DNA of 47,865 bases from positions 1 through 47,865 of the forward strand of contig NZ_JACWFE010000002.1 in NCBI RefSeq assembly GCF_019749375.1, in the 5' to 3' direction. This DNA comes from Bacillus sp. S/N-304-OC-R1. Its GTDB lineage: Bacteria > Bacillota > Bacilli > Bacillales > Cytobacillaceae. Shown here piece by piece: positions 34,244 through 41,604 of the stretch; position 1 is the first letter of the stretch; every line of letters begins with the position of its first letter. Under the pieces are notes generated by a model. That model was not told the origin of the DNA. It worked only from the letters and a program-made list of their open reading frames with translations, and did no database searches. A program made the translations under genes and the position numbers.

Positions 34244-36583
34244 TTAATTTAATAGCATATTTGCAATTAACACCCAGTCGCCAATGCCTACGTTATTGTC
34301 ATGGTTTATATCTGCATTCCATTTCGCTTGAGAGCTTGGCTTCTTTTTATTTAAAATAAAGCGTGCGGTTTCTTGCCAATCGAAAATATCGACATCCCCA
34401 TCGACATCGGCATCTCCTTTGAGCCCAACTGTTATCATGACAGTATATGTTTTTACTGTTCCATCTTCTGCAGTAACAATTACTTCGACTTTATTTTTAC
34501 CTGGGCTTAACTCTAATGTGTCTGTAGATTGTTCGTCATTTAGTTTATAAGCTACCTGAGCTTTGCTGTCTGACTTTGTTGCTGTGAGTGTTACTGGGCC
34601 TGCAGGGGGCTGGGTTATATTTGCTTCGTAATTTAATTTCTCTTTATCAAAGAATTCAGTTAAACTAATTTGGTCTGAAAAGCTTAATGCACTTAGATCG
34701 GCATTGGAGCTTGCTTCATAAGCTGTTTCGTTTACAGTAATTGTGTAGGTTTTTTTGGTTCCATTCGCAGCGGTCACTAATACAGAAATAGTAGTCGAAC
34801 CATCGGGATCAAGGGTTACTTCCTGACTTTCTGAATTTATATTATTAATGCTAATTGATGCATTCGGATCTGTTGCGGTTGCATGAACGTTCACTTTTTC
34901 AGTGCCATATGGAACAGCTGCAAAATAATTTTCTTTATCTGATGCAAAAGGCTCTGTAAATGCAAATGGTGAAATTGTTAAATTCGATAAGGCTGCATCC
35001 GAGCTTCTCTCATTTTCCCATTTTGCGTACAAGGTAATATCACCGTTTACGGCAGTATTAAAATCAAACTCTGTTGTGTATTCATTATCTTTGTACCAGC
35101 CGGCAAAAGAATACCCTTCTTTTATTGGATCTTCTGGTTTACTTACTTTTCTATCTTCCTGAATAAGTTGAGAATCGATTGAACTGCCACCGTCAACTTC
35201 AAAATGTACATTATAGCTGTTCACGACTTGGACAGCACCATTTATTACATCTGAATGGATATCTTTTATATCAAAATCATTAAAATTAAGGTTTTCTTTT
35301 TTACTTTTATCAACAGTCATGAAAGAATTCCCTAGTTCAGCACCGAGTTTAACCTTAACTTTAATCTTAAATAACTCTGTTTCATTCGTTATGAGGGAAT
35401 CCTCATCAAAAATATCAACCCATCCAGCTTTAAACCAATTTTCTTCCTTTGGAATATTTGAGTAAAAGCCTAAATCATCAGGACTATTCGGAATAATCTT
35501 CAATATTTCTAGAACAGCAGGGTCATAATCTATTTGAATTCCATATGACCCTATTCCTGTAGGAGGGGTATTGATTGAAACTGGAATTTCTCCTGTAAGT
35601 CCTTTGCCAATTTTAACATTGCCAATGGTTACGATGATACCGGGTACAGACACCTCACTATGGGTTGTTACCTGTTTCATTGAATAAGCACTTTTATTCC
35701 CGGACTGATCTTTAACGATTACGTTAAAATAATAGGTTGTGTTTGGGGATAGGCTAGTAACATCAAAGCTTGAGATATCTTTCGTAAATCCACTTCCTAA
35801 CAATATCCCGTTTTCTTCAATATTTGAAATGGTATCAATATTATTGCTATCAGATTGATAGACTTGATATTCTAAGTCACTTTGAGCTGTAATGCCATCA
35901 GTTGCCTTTGCCCAGATCAATTTCGCACCTGATGCAGTAATGTCTGCTGAAGAAATCTCACCGCCGTTTCCTGCAGTTGGTGCTGTTGAGTCTGCAACAA
36001 CTGGTTCAGAAACAATTAAATCGTCAAAATCCAGCTTAATTGTTTCATTCGCATAAATTCGAAACTCATCAATATTTTGCCAAGCAGGATCATTTGATAC
36101 ATCTACTGTGTAAAAACTACCTGTTGGGGGACTAAAGGTCTTTTCAGCCCCATCTACCAGGTTTCCTATAAGATATCCTACTATTCGATAGTTATTTGGG
36201 GTACTATTCCGTTCGATGACCTGAAATGAATTAAGCTTGAATGCGCCTGTGTTGGACTGAACACGACCGTACTCACTTGCTGAAGCCTGAAAATTCCCCA
36301 AAAATAACAAGTCATTCGTAAAATTAGGACTTACCTTTCTGATTTGAGTCCTAGGCGCCCCCCCAACGGTACTAACCATACTAAACGTCCAATCATTTAT
36401 GATCTGAGGTGATGAAATGCCTGTTCCTGTCGATACGCTATCAAAGTCCTCACTCAGCGGTGTCGTTGCTGCGTAAGCTGATGTTGAGTCAAAAAATAAT
36501 TGTACTGGTGTGACAATAGTTAAGACTATACTAAACAAAGTCAACCATATTACCACTTTCCAAGATGACTTTCCTTTTCTCAT
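34244..36583 (-). CDS. Secreted cohesin-dockerin protein D with InlB-type repeat
   Basis: A 779-residue exported protein; AGAGGGAGA precedes ATG 36583. Modules: signal peptide (1-38); the N-terminal beta-rich domain shared with protein A (about 40-195, GAFKLNSF and WQNIDEFRI); an FN3 domain (about 203-308); cohesin (about 312-440); a Listeria-Bacteroides/InlB B-type repeat (about 450-515, YSFAGWYKDNEY and ITLYAKWENE); two cadherin-like domains (about 520-712); and a dockerin (720-779, loops DADVDGDVDIFD and DINHDNNVGIGD). The second loop is slightly diverged. No enzyme or wall anchor is present. It stands alone between its terminator and the dockerin remnant. Confidence 0.85.
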   Translation of the reverse strand: MRKGKSSWKVVIWLTLFSIVLTIVTPVQLFFDSTSAYAATTPLSEDFDSVSTGTGISSPQIINDWTFSMVSTVGGAPRTQIRKVSPNFTNDLLFLGNFQASASEYGRVQSNTGAFKLNSFQVIERNSTPNNYRIVGYLIGNLVDGAEKTFSPPTGSFYTVDVSNDPAWQNIDEFRIYANETIKLDFDDLIVSEPVVADSTAPTAGNGGEISSADITASGAKLIWAKATDGITAQSDLEYQVYQSDSNNIDTISNIEENGILLGSGFTKDISSFDVTSLSPNTTYYFNVIVKDQSGNKSAYSMKQVTTHSEVSVPGIIVTIGNVKIGKGLTGEIPVSINTPPTGIGSYGIQIDYDPAVLEILKIIPNSPDDLGFYSNIPKEENWFKAGWVDIFDEDSLITNETELFKIKVKVKLGAELGNSFMTVDKSKKENLNFNDFDIKDIHSDVINGAVQVVNSYNVHFEVDGGSSIDSQLIQEDRKVSKPEDPIKEGYSFAGWYKDNEYTTEFDFNTAVNGDITLYAKWENERSSDAALSNLTISPFAFTEPFASDKENYFAAVPYGTEKVNVHATATDPNASISINNINSESQEVTLDPDGSTTISVLVTAANGTKKTYTITVNETAYEASSNADLSALSFSDQISLTEFFDKEKLNYEANITQPPAGPVTLTATKSDSKAQVAYKLNDEQSTDTLELSPGKNKVEVIVTAEDGTVKTYTVMITVGLKGDADVDGDVDIFDWQETARFILNKKKPSSQAKWNADINHDNNVGIGDWVLIANMLLN

Positions 36584-36695
36584 ATCAATCTCCCTCTAAA
36601 CATTGTAATAATAAAACAATTTCTAATTAATAATTCCTCAGAAAAGCGGTGAATGTTGGTCCTGGGTTATTCTGTAGCCCCTACAGTTTAAAGCA

Positions 36696-36730
36696 GAGGG
36701 AAGGAGGAACCCTGTCCCTCTGGTTTCCCC
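36696..36730. repeat. REP-like element, degenerate
   Basis: AGAGGGA...TCCCTCT arms with a GGAACCCTGTCCC core resemble the family in inverted orientation, but the match is weaker. Confidence 0.4.
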
Positions 36731-37059
36731 TTAAATCTCAGGAAAAGTGTTATTCAGTAACAAGTTGGCAATTCCAACTATTCACTAAGGGGAATTTTAT
36801 TAACGTCATTTAGGTCTGCATTCCATTTTGCTTGTGCATTAGATATAGCTTTTTTTAGTTTGGCTACTAGTTGCCAGTAAAAGTTGATGTCGACATCGCC
36901 ATCTGCGTCGGCGTTACCCTTTAATAACTTAGTTATCGTAATTGTAAGCATCACCTGAATACTGGGGCAGCTTTGTTTGATCAATGGGCAACGAGTCTTT
37001 ATTCTTTCACATCCTCTGAATATATTCTCAATAAAAATTCCTGCATTATTGGAATACAA
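36731..37059 (-). pseudogene. Collapsed dockerin-protein gene
   Basis: This minus-strand remnant retains a leader resembling that of protein C (GAGGATGTGA near 37018) fused by a large deletion to the last domain of a cohesin-dockerin protein. It reads LLKGNADADGDVDINFYWQLVAKL and QAKWNADLNDVNKIPLS, then a stop near 36778. In another frame GIANLLLNNTFPEI continues to a stop at 36731, so the dockerin C-terminus is frameshifted. Protein A and D align along its whole length. The promoter element is still present upstream (37078-37113), but no functional protein can be made. Confidence 0.75.
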
Positions 37060-37077
37060 TAGACTTTTAGGAATTCT

Positions 37078-37113
37078 TTACTAGTAGCCTAGCACCTGAT
37101 TCTCAACAAATTC
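37078..37113 (-). promoter_or_regulatory. Shared promoter element, copy at dockerin remnant
   Basis: It matches the protein C element at 32 of 36 positions, including TTGTTGAGAAT and CTACTAGTAA. It faces the collapsed gene and is divergent from the sensor kinase. Confidence 0.6.
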
Positions 37114-37278
37114 TTAACAGAGGAAGCAAAAAAACCGCACCCACGCTTTTTCCTCAGGAGTAAAAAAATAAACTATCCTAGATACCGAAAGTTATTGATA
37201 GCCACCCCGAATGGACATAAAATCAAAATATCGACCTAGAGTTCGGTGAGAAACATCATTTTTAAATATGTATGGTAA

Positions 37279-37310
37279 GGAAGCAAAAGAACTGTCCCCG
37301 TGTTTCCCGC
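37279..37310. repeat. REP-like GGGAC element, degenerate
   Basis: On the minus strand GGGGACAGTTCTTTTGC follows a GGGAAACAC arm, an incomplete member of the family. It lies just upstream of the sensor kinase start. Confidence 0.45.
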
Positions 37311-37328
37311 CATGGTTAGGAAGTATAT

Positions 37329-40300
37329 ATGAACATAAAGCACTATAAGTTCTTAATTTTGATTGTTATTTTACTTATTGCATTAAGCGGTTATCAATAT
37401 TTTTTTCATCAGGATAAAGTCATTGAGGTTAAGGCTATCGATGGAGTTTTAGACTTGCGCCAATACGAATTAACAGAACTTGGACCAATTAAGTTGGACG
37501 GGGAGTGGGAGTTTGTTCCGGGCAAGCTTGTTAAACCTGAGGAGTTTGATCAACAGAATGTTCATACAGTTCCCGTGCCATCCCTGTGGAAAAATTACAG
37601 CCTAGAAGGGAAGGAAGTTCCTAGGCATATGAAAGGTACATATCGGCTGAAAATTTTAGTCAGTCATCCTAATCAAATCTTTGGTGTTAAGACAAGCAAT
37701 ATTCGCATGTCAAACACAGTTTACGTGGATGGGAAACTGGTGGGACAGAGTGGGATGCCGGATGAGAAGCGAACCTATGTACAGCATAATATCCCTTATG
37801 TTGCGTATTTTTCCCCTAAGGGTAAAGAAATTGAAGTACTTGTGCATGTGGCTAATTTTGATTATGCCTCTGGAGGGGGAATTATTAGTTCCATCTTTTT
37901 CGGGGACCAAGCAGGGATTGGATCCATGAGGGAAAACGCTCTTGCTTATGATTGGGTAACCATTGCAGCTTTTTCAACTATGTTTATTTATTTTTTAGGG
38001 ACTTATTTTCATGCGAGAATTAGGATTGAGCAGTTGTACTTTGCTTTGTTTTGTTTTGCCAATGCTTTATATACGTTATGCCACGGGGAGAAAGTTTTTC
38101 TTTCTGTTTTTCCCAATACTCCATATGAAATCTTTGAGAGACTGCAATCTATTTCCAGCATTATTATCGGTCTATTTATGCTGTTGTATTTCTATCAAGA
38201 AATGAAAGATTTTGCCCACAGAAAAATTGCAAAAGCATTATACATAACAGGCATTACGCTGAGCTTCACGTCTCTACTGCCTGTATCTATTAATTCTACC
38301 TTGCAAATCTATTACTCTATCTATATTTTTCTAGTGTTCGTTTTTATTTTTTATATCGAAATTATTGCCATCAATAGGCGTGCTAAAGGGGCCATTTATC
38401 TTTTAATGAGTTCAATGGCCATATTTGTTTATTTCATTGTTGGCACACTAAATGTCATGGTAAATGTGGAGCTTACCCTTCTGCCGCCTTTGCTGCCGTT
38501 TATTTGTTTAGCTATGCTGTCCTTGTTTATCTCCGGCCGATTTACAGATTCCTATTTAGAAAAAGAGGAATTAACAACGGCATTAATGAAGGTAGATAAA
38601 TTAAAGGATGAGGTACTAGCGAAGACCTCTCACGAATTTCGAACGCCTCTGCATGGGATCATCTCTATTTCACAATCCCTGCTGGATAAAAGGACAGACG
38701 CTTTGACAGATGAGCAGAGGGAAAAGATGACGTTAATTGTTAATATTGCAAGGCGTTTGTCTCTTCTAGTTAATGATATTTTAGACTTTTCAAAATTAAA
38801 GGAACGCGAACTAAAGCTTCATATAACTGCAGTTGATTTATTTTCATCCACACATATGATTGTTGAAACATTTGCTTATATGTTGAAAAAGGAAGTAAAG
38901 ATTTTTAATAAAATTGAACGTGGCCAGACAGTTCTTGCAGATGAGGAAAGACTTAGACAAATATTATACAACGTGATTGAGAATGCGATTAAATACACAT
39001 CACACGGCTATGTAGAAATAAGCAGCTATGCACAAGGAGAAAGTATTGTGATCCAAATTAGCGACACTGGTGTAGGGATTCCTCCTGATAATATGGGGAC
39101 CTTATTTGAACCATTTCGGCAATTTGAAAATTCAGTTGGCGGTACAGGGTTAGGGCTTAGTGTAACGAAGGAGCTTGTAGATCTGCTAGGTGGCTCCATC
39201 TCTGTTCAATCAACGGTTGGAGAAGGTACTAGCTTTTTTATTACACTTCCTAAGTCGGGAAGAAAGACATCCGAAAAGGAGAAGAGAGATCAGCTCTCCC
39301 TTCAATTAGCCATTCCATATGTAGTGGAGAAAACCGGCAAGAAAAAGATTATTGTGGCAGATGATGATCATGTCAATCTAAAAGTGTTAATTGATACATT
39401 AGCAGATGAGGAATACTTCATTATCGCAGTTGACAGCGGCGAGGCAGTATTGAGTCAATTACAAAAACATCGAGATGCAGACATAATGATCTTAGATATT
39501 ATGATGCCTGGAATGTCGGGGTATGAAGTCTGTAAGCTGTTAAGGAAATCCTATCTTCCTTCTGAGCTTCCGGTCCTCATGCTAACCGCAGCCGTTCGCC
39601 CAGAGGATATGGTTGCTGCATTTCAATCAGGTGCCAATGATTTTCTTCATAAGCCACTAGATTCTTCTGAGTTAAAGACGAGAATTCGGAACCTTTTATT
39701 AATGAAGGAATCTGCACAGACTGCAACGAAGATGGAAATGGCCTTTTTACAGGCTCAGATTAAGCCGCACTTTATTTATAATGTACTAAATTCCATCCTC
39801 TCACTGAGCTACATAGATTTGGATAAAGCCCGTTCCATGATTACGGATTTTGCTCAGTTCTTAAGAGGAAGCTTTTCATTTGAGAATACGAATATGCTTG
39901 TGCCGCTGGAAAAGGAACTTTCACTTGTGCAATCCTATGTTAATATTCACAGGGTGCGGTTTCCGAATCAGCTAAATTGGGAAATTAGAATGGAGGCGGA
40001 AATAAACAGTTTGATTCCGCCATTATTGCTGCAGCCCATCGTAGAAAATGCCATTCTTCATGGCCTAAGTCAAAAGCATGCTGGCGGAAAGGTAACCCTG
40101 AGCGTGAAAGAGGAAAAGGGAATGGCTATTATTCAGATTACCGACAATGGAAAAGGCTTATCCCAAGAAGAGATACACCAACTGATATCAGGGGAACAGA
40201 ATGAAAGACAAGGAGTGGCTATTCATAATATTATAAGACGGTTAAAGTATTATGAGGATGCTTCCATTCACTATTATAGTGTGGAAGGAGTCGGCACTAC

Positions 40301-40370
40301 TGTAGAAATAAAATTTCCGCTTAATCCAGTTTCAATGGGGAGAAAACAGGGAGAGGTGCAATCGTGCTGA
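37329..40370 (+). CDS. 7TMR-DISM hybrid sensor with two histidine-kinase modules
   Basis: A 1013-residue membrane sensor. Order: N-terminal TM (about 7-25); extracellular 7TMR-DISM jelly-roll domain (about 40-195, DGEWEFVPGKL); seven TM helices (about 208-402); a HisKA-type module (SHEFRTPLHG, His435) with ATPase domain (N-box about 545-556, DTGVGIPPD, GGTGLGLSV); a receiver domain (about 672-790, Asp723); then a second, LytS/YesM-type kinase (QIKPHFIYNVLN, His814) with its own ATPase domain (LLQPIVENAILHG, DNGKGLS). Having both kinase classes in one chain is unusual. The gene overlaps the next by 7 nt. It is probably the sensor for the surrounding cohesin-dockerin genes; carbohydrate or envelope ligands are plausible for DISM domains but unproven. 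Confidence 0.9.
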   Translation: MNIKHYKFLILIVILLIALSGYQYFFHQDKVIEVKAIDGVLDLRQYELTELGPIKLDGEWEFVPGKLVKPEEFDQQNVHTVPVPSLWKNYSLEGKEVPRHMKGTYRLKILVSHPNQIFGVKTSNIRMSNTVYVDGKLVGQSGMPDEKRTYVQHNIPYVAYFSPKGKEIEVLVHVANFDYASGGGIISSIFFGDQAGIGSMRENALAYDWVTIAAFSTMFIYFLGTYFHARIRIEQLYFALFCFANALYTLCHGEKVFLSVFPNTPYEIFERLQSISSIIIGLFMLLYFYQEMKDFAHRKIAKALYITGITLSFTSLLPVSINSTLQIYYSIYIFLVFVFIFYIEIIAINRRAKGAIYLLMSSMAIFVYFIVGTLNVMVNVELTLLPPLLPFICLAMLSLFISGRFTDSYLEKEELTTALMKVDKLKDEVLAKTSHEFRTPLHGIISISQSLLDKRTDALTDEQREKMTLIVNIARRLSLLVNDILDFSKLKERELKLHITAVDLFSSTHMIVETFAYMLKKEVKIFNKIERGQTVLADEERLRQILYNVIENAIKYTSHGYVEISSYAQGESIVIQISDTGVGIPPDNMGTLFEPFRQFENSVGGTGLGLSVTKELVDLLGGSISVQSTVGEGTSFFITLPKSGRKTSEKEKRDQLSLQLAIPYVVEKTGKKKIIVADDDHVNLKVLIDTLADEEYFIIAVDSGEAVLSQLQKHRDADIMILDIMMPGMSGYEVCKLLRKSYLPSELPVLMLTAAVRPEDMVAAFQSGANDFLHKPLDSSELKTRIRNLLLMKESAQTATKMEMAFLQAQIKPHFIYNVLNSILSLSYIDLDKARSMITDFAQFLRGSFSFENTNMLVPLEKELSLVQSYVNIHRVRFPNQLNWEIRMEAEINSLIPPLLLQPIVENAILHGLSQKHAGGKVTLSVKEEKGMAIIQITDNGKGLSQEEIHQLISGEQNERQGVAIHNIIRRLKYYEDASIHYYSVEGVGTTVEIKFPLNPVSMGRKQGEVQSC

Positions 40371-41458
40371 AAGCTACATTAATAGACGATGAAATACTAG
40401 GATTAACTTTATTGGAGGCCATGTTAAAAGAAATAGAAGGCATAGAAATAGCGGGAAAATTTATGAATCCGTTAGACGGTTTAAAGGAAATAGAAATTGT
40501 AAAACCCGATGTTGTTTTCTTAGATATAGAAATGAATGAAATGAACGGAATTAAAGTAGCTGAACAATTAGAAACGATTGCAGAGCAAACAGAAATAGTA
40601 TTTGTGTCTGCCTATGATCAATATGCTCTTGATGCCTTTAATGTGCGTGCCACAGATTACATCCTGAAGCCTATTGAAAAAAAAAGATTGGAGAAAACGG
40701 TAGAAAGAGTTCGGCAAAGAAAGAATCAAGGTAATTCATTGCCTAAAGGAGAATCCTTTTTCAAAGCTCATCTTCTAGGAAACTTTTCATTTAAATCGGG
40801 GAATGAGCTAGTAAAATGGAGGACCAAAAAAGTGAAAGAACTCTGTGCCTATCTTATATACTGTCAGAAGCCTGTACATAAGGATAATATTATGGAGGAG
40901 CTTTGGCCTGAGCAATCATTGGAAAGAAAAACGGCTATGCTGCACACGACAGTATATTATCTTCGCAAGGAATTAAAAAGCCGCGGCTTTCCCGAAGGAA
41001 TTAAGTATGAGGATGAAAGATATTCACTTGTCATCGAGTTAGATTATGATGTTAAAGATCTAAACAGTCTCTTAAATAAAGCAGCTGATGCAAATCAGGA
41101 TATAGATAAATTGTTAACTTGCTATAAGGGAGATTTTCTAGCTGAGGAGGATTATCCTTGGTCTACTGGCGAAAGGGAAAACCTGAAAAGAAGGGTTTCA
41201 CAAATTTTAAAAGGTTATATTGACAAGGTGCGGCCATCAGGAACTGTTAATAGGGAAGTATTCATAGCACTAGAAAAGCTAATCGAAATAGAGCCTTGGG
41301 AAGAGCAATATATAATTGATTTAATCGAATTGTATATCTCCCAGGGAAAAGGGCGAGAAGCATTATCTATCTATGAACACAACAAAACAGAGCTATCTAA
41401 ACTTTTAAAGGAGGAGTCCCATAGAAAATTGAAAAACCTAATTGACATAAATAGATAA
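40364..41458 (+). CDS. Response regulator with BTAD/SARP-type effector
   Basis: A 364-residue regulator. The receiver domain (1-120) has the acidic pair DDE (8-10), Asp54 (VVFLDIEMNEMNG) and Lys in ILKPI. Residues about 130-230 form an OmpR/SARP-like winged helix (KVKELCAYLIYCQ and MLHTTVYYLRKEL). Residues about 235-364 are a helical bacterial-transcriptional-activation (BTAD/TPR-like) domain. The GTG start at 40364 lies in the kinase gene, with GGGAGAGGTG as ribosome site. It is the cognate regulator of the preceding hybrid kinase and the best candidate to bind the shared elements at 34130, 37078 and 41513. Confidence 0.9.
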   Translation: MLKATLIDDEILGLTLLEAMLKEIEGIEIAGKFMNPLDGLKEIEIVKPDVVFLDIEMNEMNGIKVAEQLETIAEQTEIVFVSAYDQYALDAFNVRATDYILKPIEKKRLEKTVERVRQRKNQGNSLPKGESFFKAHLLGNFSFKSGNELVKWRTKKVKELCAYLIYCQKPVHKDNIMEELWPEQSLERKTAMLHTTVYYLRKELKSRGFPEGIKYEDERYSLVIELDYDVKDLNSLLNKAADANQDIDKLLTCYKGDFLAEEDYPWSTGERENLKRRVSQILKGYIDKVRPSGTVNREVFIALEKLIEIEPWEEQYIIDLIELYISQGKGREALSIYEHNKTELSKLLKEESHRKLKNLIDINR

Positions 41459-41462
41459 TTTC

Positions 41463-41498
41463 AAAACCCGCTTTCTATTGATAGAGAGAGGGTTTTTT
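41463..41498 (+). terminator. Terminator of the hybrid kinase/SARP operon
   Basis: AACCC and CTTTCTAT arms pair with ATAGAGAG and GGGTT, followed by TTTT. It separates the regulator from the cohesin gene, which therefore has its own promoter. Confidence 0.8.
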
Positions 41499-41512
41499 GT
41501 TGTATTGTGATG

Positions 41513-41548
41513 AAAATTGTTGAGAATTTGTCGAGATGCAACTACTAC
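41513..41548 (+). promoter_or_regulatory. Shared promoter element, copy at protein E
   Basis: ATTGTTGAGAAT and ACTAC match the elements at 34130 and 37078 in the same positions relative to the downstream gene, though the middle diverges. TTGAGA and TACTAC are 17 nt apart. Confidence 0.5.
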
Positions 41549-41604
41549 AATAAAAACAAATGATTTCATGCAAGTGAATTTTTCAAAGAGAAGGAGAATG
41601 AAAA

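Noticed and set aside
28503..36583. Possible cellulosome gene cluster
   Set aside because: Cohesins and dockerins are present, but no glycoside hydrolase, cellulose-binding module or SLH scaffold is encoded, so a cellulosome is not supported.
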